The notes below the pieces were generated by a model. It saw nothing but the letters and a program-made list of their open reading frames with translations. It did not search any database and had not been told where the DNA came from. From Clostridia bacterium (lineage in GTDB: Bacteria; Bacillota; Clostridia; Saccharofermentanales; UBA5734): a stretch of 10,886 bases of DNA. This document shows positions 1 through 8,290 of the stretch, one piece after another. Both the position numbers and the translations under genes were made by a program. The stretch covers positions 1-10,886 of the forward strand of contig RZZF01000034.1 in assembly GCA_009929975.1 (NCBI GenBank), written 5' to 3'. Positions within the stretch are counted from its first letter, which is position 1. Every line of letters begins with the position of its first letter.

Positions 1-1
1 G

Positions 2-262
2 GCTGTGACCGCGAAAAAACCGGCTGCGAAAAAGACCGCCGCCACGAAGCGATCTGCCACGACCACCGCGAAAAAGTCGATCACCGCGAAAAAAGTAACC
101 ACAGCGAAAAAGTCGACCACAGCGAAAAAGCCGACCACCGCGAAGAAAACAACCGCCGCAAAAAAAGCGACCACCGCGAAAAAAGCAGCCGGCACGAAAA
201 AGAAAAAGACAACTGAACCGGTGGTGCCCGATGTGAGCTCCGGTGAAGGGGAGACTCTTTGA
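2..262 (+). CDS. topA: Probable DNA topoisomerase I, C-terminal Lys-rich tail (5' partial)
   Basis: The frame is open from base 2 to the TGA at 260-262, so this is the 3' end of a gene starting before the window; the GTG at 5 is only an internal codon. The visible 86 residues are almost wholly Lys, Ala and Thr, built on a repeated T-A-K-K-x-T unit, then a short acidic end (about the last 17 residues). No folded domain is visible. The call rests on context: in Firmicutes topA commonly lies directly upstream of trmFO, and basic lysine-repeat tails are known on TopA of some bacteria, where they help DNA binding and processivity. The stop overlaps the trmFO start by one base, so the two are probably translationally coupled. 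A histone H1-like or other basic nucleoid protein is the main alternative, since no catalytic region is in view. Confidence 0.6.
   Translation, partial: AVTAKKPAAKKTAATKRSATTTAKKSITAKKVTTAKKSTTAKKPTTAKKTTAAKKATTAKKAAGTKKKKTTEPVVPDVSSGEGETL
65..190 (+). repeat. 18-bp in-frame tandem repeat in the Lys-rich tail
   Basis: Seven consecutive 18-bp units start at 65, 83, 101, 119, 137, 155 and 173. Each resembles ACCGCGAAAAAGTCGACC and encodes six residues of the form T/A-A-K-K-x-T/A. A related unit lies at 8-25. Units differ by a few substitutions, mostly at the fifth-residue codon, and none shows an indel, so the frame is kept. The pattern points to growth by slippage or unequal recombination under selection for charge rather than exact sequence. 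Confidence 0.85.
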
Positions 263-1656
263 TGGCAGCTGATTGCCCGGTGACTGTGATCGGTGCCGGC
301 CTGGCGGGCTGTGAAGCCGCCTGGCAGCTGGCCTGCCGGAATATTCCCGTTACGCTGATTGAGATGAAGCCGGAGCATCGCAGCCCGGCTCATGAGCTGA
401 CGACGTTCGCGGAATTGGTCTGCAGTAATTCACTGCGTTCAGATCGGCTGCAGAACGCGGTCGGGCTGCTCAAGGAAGAGATGCGGCGGCTGGGCTCTCT
501 GATCATGACCTGTGCGGACAAGACGAGGATTCCGGCCGGCGGCGCTCTGGCCGTTGACCGTGAGCAGTTTTCCGCGGCTGTCAGCCAGATGGTTGCAGAT
601 CAGCCGCTGATCACGGTCCGCCACGAACGGGTCGACCAATTGCCGCGGCAGGGCCGGGTTATTGTCGCGACCGGGCCGCTGACAGATGGTGCTCTCTTTG
701 ATGACATCCGCCGGGAACTTGGCATCGAAACCTTACATTTCTTTGATGCCGCCGCCCCGATCGTTGACGCGGAAAGCATTGATCAGACGATTGCTTTCCG
801 CCAGTCGCGATATGATCGCGGGACCGCTGATTATTTGAATTGTCCCATGAACGAGGCGGAATACGATTCGTTCTATCAGGCATTGATCGGCGCCGGGCAG
901 GCAGAGATCCATGAATTTGACAAAGAGCATTTATTTGAAGGCTGCATGCCGATCGAGAGCATGGCCCGGCGCGGGCGGGATACGATTCGTTTCGGTCCGC
1001 TCAAACCGGTCGGATTGACGGATCCGCGAACCGGCCGCCAGCCTTATGCCTGTGTCCAGCTGCGGCAGGATAACCGGGCCGCGAGCCTGTATAATCTTGT
1101 CGGTTTCCAGACCCGGCTGCGCTTCGCTGAGCAAAAACGGGTCTTTCGCATGATTCCCGGTCTGCAGGACGCTGAGTTTATCCGTTTCGGCGTGATGCAC
1201 CGCAATACTTATCTGCCATCCCCCCGGGTGCTCGCGCCGGATTACAGTACCCGGCAGCGTCCGGAGTTGTACTTCGCCGGACAGATGACCGGCGTTGAAG
1301 GCTATGTGGAGTCAGCGGCTTCGGGCCTGGTTGCCGGTCTGGCGGCCGCGCTGCAAACACTTGCTGTTCCGGCGGCACGCAGGGAAGCCCTGCTGCCGGC
1401 TCCCGCCACCATGATCGGGGCAATGGCGCGTTATATTTCAGACCCGACGATCAGCGGATTTCAACCGATGAACGCCAACTACGGTCTGCTGCCGGTACTT
1501 GACCGGCCGGAGCGGCAGAAAGCCCGCCGCTATGAACAGCTGGCGCTTCGTTCGCTCGACCAGATTGAACGGCAGTGCCGCGCCCTGGCCGATCAGCAGC
1601 TGGCCATTGCCAGCTGCGCAAATGAAATTGGCACGGAACGGATCAATCCGCTATAA
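262..1656 (+). CDS. trmFO: Methylenetetrahydrofolate--tRNA-(uracil-54-C5)-methyltransferase TrmFO
   Basis: TrmFO is a cytosolic flavoenzyme that makes m5U54 (T54) in the tRNA T-loop, using 5,10-methylenetetrahydrofolate as carbon donor and FAD/NAD(P)H for reduction. The 464-residue protein opens with an FAD-binding GAGLAG motif (residues 11-16). It carries LVCSNSLRS with Cys54 and EGCMPIESM with Cys228, matching the two functional cysteines known in B. subtilis TrmFO (C53 and C226). The late GQMTGVEGYVESAASG stretch is the family's second flavin-contact motif. Length is normal for the family (about 430-470). I chose the ATG at 262 over the TTG at 259: an AAGGGGAG ribosome site ends 8 nt before it, and the ATG overlaps the upstream stop (TGATG). 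Expression is therefore probably coupled to the preceding gene. The gene is intact. Confidence 0.96.
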   Translation: MAADCPVTVIGAGLAGCEAAWQLACRNIPVTLIEMKPEHRSPAHELTTFAELVCSNSLRSDRLQNAVGLLKEEMRRLGSLIMTCADKTRIPAGGALAVDREQFSAAVSQMVADQPLITVRHERVDQLPRQGRVIVATGPLTDGALFDDIRRELGIETLHFFDAAAPIVDAESIDQTIAFRQSRYDRGTADYLNCPMNEAEYDSFYQALIGAGQAEIHEFDKEHLFEGCMPIESMARRGRDTIRFGPLKPVGLTDPRTGRQPYACVQLRQDNRAASLYNLVGFQTRLRFAEQKRVFRMIPGLQDAEFIRFGVMHRNTYLPSPRVLAPDYSTRQRPELYFAGQMTGVEGYVESAASGLVAGLAAALQTLAVPAARREALLPAPATMIGAMARYISDPTISGFQPMNANYGLLPVLDRPERQKARRYEQLALRSLDQIERQCRALADQQLAIASCANEIGTERINPL

Positions 1657-1657
1657 T
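1628..1657 (+). promoter_or_regulatory. Sigma-70-type promoter across the trmFO stop, for the DUF624 gene
   Basis: TTGGCA (1628-1633), an 18-bp spacer, then a perfect TATAAT (1652-1657) that contains the trmFO TAA stop. Expected transcription start is near 1664, giving a leader of about 50 nt before the AGGAGG and ATG at 1713. Five of six -35 bases and all -10 bases match consensus. This would let the DUF624 gene be expressed independently of the topA-trmFO unit; no terminator is visible between the genes. Confidence 0.6.
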
Positions 1658-1712
1658 AGGACTGCTGACTTTCCGATAACAATCAGCGAACCCACTCGCA
1701 GGAGGATCTATC

Positions 1713-2789
1713 ATGGCCGGAATATTCGGATTATTTGATTTTACCAAAGAAGGCAAAGGTGTCTATGCGGATGAACCGCCGCGCAGCGCATTTGCCATGT
1801 TCTTTGTCTTGCTGGGACGAAAGTTCTGGAAGCTGATTTCGATCAACCTGATGTATCTGCTCTTCAGTCTGCCGATTCTGATCCTTTCCATGTTCGCGGC
1901 CAATTATTTTTTGGCGATCACGGTCCCGGTCCTGACGGTTGATAACCTAGCCCAGGTTCTTGAGCAGGCCGGCTTCGCCGAATTTCTGCAAGAGGGTGTG
2001 ACGATTGAGGAGTTCGCCGCAACGCAGATGCTGACGCTGTTCATAACGCTCGGCGTGATGATTACCGGGCTGTCGCTGATTGTTTCCGGACCTGTCCATG
2101 CCGGTGTCACCTATATCCTGCGCAACTATTCGCGGGAAGAACATGCATTTGTCTGGATGGATTTCAAGGACCATGCCCGGCGCAATTTCCGCCAGTCATT
2201 GCTGGCAGGCCTGTTCAGCCTCCTGGTCACCATCGTGTTTGTCTTCAACCTGGCCTTCTACAGCCAGTCTGCCTTTGTCGGCAATCCTTATCTGCGGACC
2301 ATCCTGTTCAGTGTCATGCTGATTCTGTTCATCTTCTGGACGATCATGCAGATGTACCTGTATCCGATGATGGTCACGTTCAATCTGTCGCTCCGGCAGT
2401 TGTACAAGAACGCGTTTCTCTTCACGTTCATGCGGCTGCCCCTGAATCTGCTGATCCTGATCGCCAGCCTGTTCATCGTGTTTGTCCTGCCGCTGGGACT
2501 GGTCCTGCTCGGATACGGAATTTCAGTCCTGCTTTCGATTCTCTGGGTTGCGCTGCTCGCTTTCGCGGTTAATCTGCTGATGACCAATTTATTCGTCTAT
2601 CGTGCGATGGACAAATACATGATCCAGCGTCTGAACCAGACTGAAGACGCAGGCGCCGAGCTGGATGACCCGGCGCTGGCCACGTCCTCTGATGACGAAA
2701 CACACGATGAAGCAACAGAAGAAGACGAAGAAAAAGACGCGGCGTCCTCCGAAGGCCTGGTCCGTTCACCGAACAGGGCACCGAACTGA
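1713..2789 (+). CDS. DUF624 (YesL-type) integral membrane protein with acidic C-terminal tail
   Basis: A predicted polytopic membrane protein of 358 residues; its biochemical role is unknown. The N-terminal segment (residues 8-54), with GVYADEPP, LLGRKFWKLI and NLMYLLFSLP, is the recognisable signature of the Firmicutes DUF624/YesL family. Hydrophobic spans lie at about 42-70, 105-128, 162-183, 193-217, 243-266 and 267-295, suggesting six membrane helices. From residue 308 the chain becomes hydrophilic and strongly acidic (clusters of D/E at 317-341), probably a disordered tail of about 50 residues; YesL-type proteins I know are nearer 200-230 residues. YesL-type genes often sit beside sugar ABC transporters, but here no transporter is near. 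AGGAGG at 1700-1705 sits 7 nt before the ATG. A promoter in the end of trmFO and the terminator at 2821-2860 suggest a single-gene transcript. Confidence 0.85.
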   Translation: MAGIFGLFDFTKEGKGVYADEPPRSAFAMFFVLLGRKFWKLISINLMYLLFSLPILILSMFAANYFLAITVPVLTVDNLAQVLEQAGFAEFLQEGVTIEEFAATQMLTLFITLGVMITGLSLIVSGPVHAGVTYILRNYSREEHAFVWMDFKDHARRNFRQSLLAGLFSLLVTIVFVFNLAFYSQSAFVGNPYLRTILFSVMLILFIFWTIMQMYLYPMMVTFNLSLRQLYKNAFLFTFMRLPLNLLILIASLFIVFVLPLGLVLLGYGISVLLSILWVALLAFAVNLLMTNLFVYRAMDKYMIQRLNQTEDAGAELDDPALATSSDDETHDEATEEDEEKDAASSEGLVRSPNRAPN

Positions 2790-2820
2790 CCGGTTCCGCA
2801 TGGAAGATAACTCAATCAAA

Positions 2821-2860
2821 AAATAAACCGCTGCGGATCTTCAATCGCAGCGGTTTATTT
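2821..2860. terminator. Bidirectional intrinsic terminator between convergent genes
   Basis: A perfect 15-bp inverted repeat (arms 2821-2835 and 2846-2860) with a 10-nt loop. The arms have a GC-rich core (CCGCTGCG) and A/T-rich ends, so each strand carries a U-rich run after its stem; on the minus strand the A-run at 2818-2823 adds to this. It lies 31 bp after the DUF624 stop and 22 bp after the dapB stop, so it should serve both convergent transcripts. Confidence 0.9.
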
Positions 2861-2882
2861 ACGGCACAGAAAAGGAAGTGGT

Positions 2883-3644
2883 CTAGCCGCGCCTGAGCAG
2901 GTCGCTCATGCTGTAGCAGCCCGGCTGCTGTCCGACGAGGAAACGTGCGGCGGCCAAAGCGCCCCGCGCGAAGACCGCACGGGAGTGGGCATGGTGCGAC
3001 AGTTCAATGGTTTCTTCCGGACCGGCCAGCACAACCGTATGGTCACCGACAATGCCGCCGCCGCGGACCGCGTGGATGCCGATTTCCCGGTCAGGCCGTT
3101 TTTCCCGCCGCGTACTGCGGTCATAGACAAAGTTCAGGTCGGGATCGTCGAGCCGGTCGCGGATCTGCTCAGCCAGCAGCAGAGCGGTGCCGGATGGCGC
3201 GTCAACTTTCTGGTTGTGATGTGCTTCAATGATCTCAATGTTGAATTCCGGATACAACAGCGCCGCGGCCTGGCGGGCCAGATCGACGAGGATATTGATA
3301 CCGAGTGACATATTAGCGGAGATGAAGATCGGGGCTACGGCAGTCAGTGTGTCCAGTTCGGCTTTTTGCTGATCGCTCAGACCAGTGGTGCAGATGACAG
3401 CCGGACAATGACGTGCCCGGATCAGGTCAAGCAGTCCCGGCAACGCGGCCGGGTTGGAAAAATCGATGAGAACATCAAATGGAATATCACAGTCAACAGG
3501 ATGGGTAAAAACAGGGAAGTCATGCTGTTCAGGAATCCGGGCATCCGATCCGGCAACTATCCACAGATCGTCGGACGCCGCCGCGATGGACGCGATCGTC
3601 CGGCCCATTCGGCCGAGACAACCACTGAGGAAAATGTGGATCAT
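2883..3644 (-). CDS. dapB: 4-hydroxy-tetrahydrodipicolinate reductase DapB
   Basis: Catalyses the NAD(P)H-dependent reduction of 4-hydroxy-tetrahydrodipicolinate to tetrahydrodipicolinate, the second dedicated step to meso-diaminopimelate and lysine; cytosolic. The 253-residue protein has the nucleotide-binding GCLGRMG loop (residues 8-14), IDFS (60-63), and EAHHNQKVDAPSGTA (140-154). The latter holds the His pair (142/143) and Lys146 that match the catalytic and substrate-binding residues of the E. coli enzyme. HAVRGGGIVGDH (191-202) is a second conserved block. Length is slightly short but complete. The ATG at 3644-3642 overlaps the dapA stop as ATGA, with GGAG 7 nt upstream of it, so dapB is translationally coupled to dapA. 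The bidirectional terminator follows 22 bp after the stop. Confidence 0.97.
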   Translation of the reverse strand: MIHIFLSGCLGRMGRTIASIAAASDDLWIVAGSDARIPEQHDFPVFTHPVDCDIPFDVLIDFSNPAALPGLLDLIRARHCPAVICTTGLSDQQKAELDTLTAVAPIFISANMSLGINILVDLARQAAALLYPEFNIEIIEAHHNQKVDAPSGTALLLAEQIRDRLDDPDLNFVYDRSTRREKRPDREIGIHAVRGGGIVGDHTVVLAGPEETIELSHHAHSRAVFARGALAAARFLVGQQPGCYSMSDLLRRG

Positions 3645-4531
3645 CGTGCGTCTCCGATCAGGTCGAGATCACGCAGTACAGACTCAATCCGGGCAAGGGT
3701 CGCCGGCGACGGCCCGTACAGCGGCATGCGGCATTCACCAATGTCCATCCCCATCAGATTGAGCGCGGCCTTGACCGGAATCGGACTGACTTCAGCAAAC
3801 AGGGCCCGGATCAGGGGAGTCAGCTGAATCTGCAGCTGCGCTGCCCGGCCGGTATCGCCGGAGAACCAGGCGGCCGTGATCTCATGTGTCAGATCGGGAA
3901 CCACATTGGAGATGACCGAAATCACACCGCGGCCGCCGAGGGAGAGCATCGGCAAGATCATCGGATCTTCGCCGGTATAGATATTCAGGTTATCCTGGCA
4001 GCAGACCATGACGTCGGCTGTTTGTTCCAGGTGGCATTCCTTGATGCCATTGATCCGCGGCAGCTCGGCCAGACGGATGATAGTCTCCGGATCAATGTTG
4101 AGATTGGTCCGGCTCGGCACATTGTAGAGAATGATGGGCTTGTCGGTCTGATCATGAACCGCCTTGAAATGGCGATAAAGCCCTTCCTGGGTGGTTTTGT
4201 TGTAATAGGGCGTGACGCAGAGAAGTCCGTCGATATTGAATCGGCAGGCTTTCTGGCTGAGTTCGACGGCATGACGGGTGTCGTTGCTGCCGGTTCCGGC
4301 GATGACAGGAACGCGCCCGTTGACGGTTTCGACAACATGCCGGATCACCGCCAGATGTTCCCCGTCCGGCATGGTCGAGGACTCACCAGTGGTCCCGGCG
4401 ACCACAATGGCATCTATGTGATGACTGATCTGGAATTCGCAAAAGGAGGCCAGTTTATCGAAATCAACCCCATCATGGGTAAACGGTGTGATGATCGCTG
4501 TAGCGGCACCGGTAAAAATGGGCTTCTTCAT
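3641..4531 (-). CDS. dapA: 4-hydroxy-tetrahydrodipicolinate synthase DapA
   Basis: Condenses pyruvate with aspartate-4-semialdehyde, the committed step to diaminopimelate/lysine; a class I (Schiff-base) aldolase-type TIM barrel in the cytosol. In the 296-residue protein I see GTTGESST (46-53, Thr47/Thr48), YNVPSRT (136-142, Tyr136 and Arg141) and GIKE with Lys164. These match E. coli Thr44/Thr45, Tyr133, Arg138 and the Schiff-base Lys161. The frame has another ATG at 4558, but I chose the ATG at 4531: GGGAGG (minus strand, 4545-4540) lies 8 nt before it, nothing like a ribosome site precedes 4558, and the shorter form (MKKPIFTGAATA) fits family N-termini. It is first gene of dapA-dapB (4-bp overlap). 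No lysine riboswitch fits in the roughly 70-nt leader; control more likely acts at the palindrome on its promoter. Confidence 0.97.
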   Translation of the reverse strand: MKKPIFTGAATAIITPFTHDGVDFDKLASFCEFQISHHIDAIVVAGTTGESSTMPDGEHLAVIRHVVETVNGRVPVIAGTGSNDTRHAVELSQKACRFNIDGLLCVTPYYNKTTQEGLYRHFKAVHDQTDKPIILYNVPSRTNLNIDPETIIRLAELPRINGIKECHLEQTADVMVCCQDNLNIYTGEDPMILPMLSLGGRGVISVISNVVPDLTHEITAAWFSGDTGRAAQLQIQLTPLIRALFAEVSPIPVKAALNLMGMDIGECRMPLYGPSPATLARIESVLRDLDLIGDAR

Positions 4532-4578
4532 CCTGAAATCCTCCCGATCAAAAGACATTGCGTTCGTCTGTATTGACT

Positions 4579-4615
4579 TGATATGATGATGGCTAAATAC
4601 GCCATCATCATATCA
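4579..4615. promoter_or_regulatory. 15-bp-arm palindrome, likely operator over the dapA -10 and start
   Basis: Perfect inverted repeat: TGATATGATGATGGC (4579-4593), 7-nt centre, and its reverse complement (4601-4615). It covers the dapA -10 box through about +20. No T-run follows on either strand, so it does not look like a terminator. If dapA transcription starts near 4600, only one arm is in the RNA, so the element would act as DNA, i.e. as a dimeric repressor site. Because it is symmetric, a second TATGAT faces queA at 4582-4587. The binding protein is unknown. Confidence 0.6.
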
Positions 4616-4636
4616 TTCTCTGTACTTTTACGTCAA
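4607..4636 (-). promoter_or_regulatory. dapA-dapB promoter
   Basis: On the minus strand, TTGACG (4636-4631), an 18-bp spacer, and TATGAT (4612-4607): each hexamer differs from consensus at one base. Expected start is near 4600, giving a leader of about 70 nt to the dapA ATG at 4531. The -10 box lies inside the right arm of the palindrome at 4579-4615, and the -35 box lies inside the spacer of the putative divergent queA promoter. Confidence 0.6.
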
Positions 4637-4649
4637 TTCTGGATATAAT
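4621..4649 (+). promoter_or_regulatory. Putative queA promoter
   Basis: A perfect TATAAT (4644-4649) with a weak -35 (TGTACT, 4621-4626) at 17 bp. The expected start falls at about 4656-4658, on or next to the A of the queA ATG, leaving essentially no leader. The -35 match is only three of six. An alternative plus-strand promoter using TATGAT at 4582-4587 with TTGCGT (4558-4563) would give a leader of about 60 nt, but that leader would still lack a ribosome site. Confidence 0.45.
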
Positions 4650-4657
4650 AATCAGCT

Positions 4658-6908
<2,251 letters not shown>

Positions 6909-6911
6909 GCC

Positions 6912-6941
6912 TTGCCACACGCTGTCCTGACATGCTATCAT
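6912..6941 (+). promoter_or_regulatory. Putative promoter for yajC, with overlapping inverted repeat
   Basis: TTGCCA (6912-6917), 18-bp spacer, TATCAT (6936-6941) preceded by the extended -10 element TGC (6933-6935). Expected start near 6948 leaves a leader of about 80 nt to the yajC ATG. An imperfect inverted repeat (GCTATCAT, 2 nt, ATGATGGC; 6934-6951, one G-T pair) covers the -10 box. It would allow yajC expression apart from queA-tgt, though read-through from tgt is also likely. Confidence 0.4.
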
Positions 6942-7025
6942 CAATGATGGCGATTCGCTGTCGTCCGGTTATTTAGCGGTTCGCAGCCATCCCTGACTGA
7001 ATGTCATTTATTAGGAGGATCTGAT

Positions 7026-7340
7026 ATGTTCGAACTTACCCGTGTCGCAGCCCAGGCAGGCGGTACCGATGCCATTCTCGGCCTTGTACTTCCGCTGGTC
7101 CTGATGTTTGGTCTGATGTACCTGCTGCTGATCCGTCCCCAGAAGAAAAAAGAGAAAAAACTGCGTGAGCAGATCAATGCCATGGTGGTCGGCGACCAGG
7201 TCGTTACCATCGGAGGCGTTTCCGGTCGTATCGCGAATATCAAGGATGACGAAGTCACCGTCTCAACGAGTGTGGCCAATACCCTGATCACCTTCAAGAA
7301 GAGCGCGATCAATACCGTCATCAAACCGATTACTGACTGA
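7026..7340 (+). CDS. yajC: Sec translocon accessory protein YajC
   Basis: A small single-span membrane protein that associates with the SecDF part of the preprotein translocase. The 104 residues show a short N-terminal segment, one hydrophobic helix (about 16-36), then the hallmark RPQKKKEKKLREQ (37-49), and a soluble domain with GDQVVTIGGVSGRI (56-69) and DDEVTV (74-79). Length is typical. AGGAGG at 7013-7018 sits 7 nt before the ATG. The order queA-tgt-yajC is widely conserved. In many genomes secD and secF follow, but here a strong terminator begins 42 bp after the stop, so they must lie elsewhere. Confidence 0.95.
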   Translation: MFELTRVAAQAGGTDAILGLVLPLVLMFGLMYLLLIRPQKKKEKKLREQINAMVVGDQVVTIGGVSGRIANIKDDEVTVSTSVANTLITFKKSAINTVIKPITD

Positions 7341-7382
7341 ACGTTCGACATTCAACCCTGCCGGTCAGATGAAATCACGGTC

Positions 7383-7419
7383 AAAATAGTGAGAAGCCAC
7401 CGGCTTTTCACTATTTTTT
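7383..7419 (+). terminator. Intrinsic terminator after yajC
   Basis: A 16-bp stem with one G-U pair (arms 7383-7398 and 7402-7417), a 3-nt loop and a run of six T (7414-7419). It closes the queA-tgt-yajC block. Only about 40 bp separate it from the next start codon at 7460, so little room is left for a separate promoter. Confidence 0.92.
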
Positions 7420-7459
7420 ACGGATCGTGGACGGATTGAGATGAGATGAGGTGCTGGCC

Positions 7460-8125
7460 ATGAGTGAACTGACATTGAAAGACGTCATGAAAGATGTCGA
7501 AGTCCGGGCGCTGCTGCGCGCGTCGGCGGTCCAGATGACAACCCTCGGCTATACGGAACATTCATTTCGCCATTGCCGGCTGGTCGCGCTGCAATGCGGC
7601 CGCATCCTGCGTGAACTGGGATTTCCGGAGCGGACTGCCCAGCTGGGCGAACTGGCCGGTTATCTGCATGATATCGGCAATGCCGTCGGGCGGGTTGATC
7701 ATCCGCAGAGCGGCGCCGTATTGACCTATGATTATCTGCGGCGCACCGGGATGCAGAGCGAGGAGGCAATCGCGATCATGATGGCCGTCGCCAACCATGA
7801 CGAGGAAACCGGCATCCCGGTCAATGAAGTGGGTGCCGCGCTGATTCTGTCTGATAAGGCCGATGTGCACCGGTCCCGGGTGACCAACCGCGACCGCACA
7901 ACCTTTGACATTCATGACCGTGTCAATTACGCGGCGACAAAATCAACACTGGAGGTAGACGCGGAAGAGAAGACCGCCATCCTCAATCTGACCATCGACA
8001 CGGAAATCAGTGCTGTGATGGATTATTTCGAGATCTTCCTGGTCCGCATGAAGATGTGCCGGACCGCCGCGCAGTTTCTCGGCCTGCAGTTTCAACTGTT
8101 GATCAATGGCAACCGCCTTCTCTGA
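7460..8125 (+). CDS. HD-domain (HDIG-type) metal-dependent phosphohydrolase, function unknown
   Basis: A 221-residue soluble protein of the HD superfamily, which hydrolyses phosphate esters or nucleotides using a His/Asp-bound metal. The metal-binding series is intact: His38 (HSFRH, 34-38), His70-Asp71 in YLHDIGN, and His113-Asp114 (ANHDEE). Asp132 in LSDKADVHRSRV is the likely final ligand. The substrate cannot be told from sequence. It is far shorter than the dGTPase-like HD proteins (over 300 residues) that often lie upstream of dnaG in Clostridia and lacks their motifs as I know them. No GGDEF, RelA or membrane segment accompanies the domain. I chose the ATG at 7460 because GAGGTG (7448-7453) lies 6 nt upstream; the in-frame GTG at 7451 is inside that site. 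No clear promoter is visible after the terminator at 7383-7419. Confidence 0.85.
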   Translation: MSELTLKDVMKDVEVRALLRASAVQMTTLGYTEHSFRHCRLVALQCGRILRELGFPERTAQLGELAGYLHDIGNAVGRVDHPQSGAVLTYDYLRRTGMQSEEAIAIMMAVANHDEETGIPVNEVGAALILSDKADVHRSRVTNRDRTTFDIHDRVNYAATKSTLEVDAEEKTAILNLTIDTEISAVMDYFEIFLVRMKMCRTAAQFLGLQFQLLINGNRLL

Positions 8126-8290
8126 TAACCGGCCCGCCGCGTTCGCCTTGATGTCCGGTCAAGGTTGTAAACAATTTATGACAAATAAAGGAGATGACCC
8201 GCCGCTGTCGAATCTGATAGAGTAGGGTCTTGAACCGGCGGCCGGCCCGAAGCCGCCGTCGATGGCCGGGAAAGGCAGGACGCAACCGGA
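8126..8290 (+). promoter_or_regulatory. dnaG upstream region: weak promoter and GC-rich leader hairpin
   Basis: No gene is supported here. CCTTGA/TCAAGG (8146-8151, 8159-8164) is a weak stem with no T-run, so it is not a convincing terminator. A possible promoter is ATGACC (8194-8199), 18 bp, and TAGAGT (8218-8223) with TG at 8215-8216. Downstream, a 7-bp all-G/C stem (8236-8242 with 8252-8258) lies in the presumed leader, and a CCGGCC in and beside its loop (8242-8247) could pair instead with GGCCGG at 8264-8269. Before the TTG start only AGGCAGGA (8273-8280) resembles a ribosome site, 10 nt away. The arrangement suggests low, possibly structure-limited translation of dnaG. Confidence 0.35.

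Noticed and set aside
65..190. Regular short repeats as a possible CRISPR array
   Set aside because: The units are contiguous without spacers, keep the reading frame and encode a Lys-rich tail.
3884..4576. 230-codon open frame on the plus strand, antisense to dapA
   Set aside because: It mirrors dapA, whose catalytic motifs are clear, and its product shows no family features. Long antisense frames are expected in GC-rich coding sequence.
4532..4657. Lysine riboswitch upstream of dapA, or preQ1 riboswitch upstream of queA
   Set aside because: The dapA leader is only about 70 nt, too short for a lysine riboswitch, and the queA leader is essentially absent. No matching conserved elements are seen.
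7451..7462. GTG at 7451 as the start of the HD protein
   Set aside because: It lies inside the GAGGTG ribosome site that serves the ATG at 7460.
8146..8164. CCTTGA/TCAAGG hairpin as terminator of the HD gene
   Set aside because: Only a 6-bp stem with no following T-run.
8178..8225. 15-codon open frame upstream of dnaG as a leader peptide
   Set aside because: No adequate ribosome site, no telling codon runs, and it lies partly upstream of the likely transcription start.
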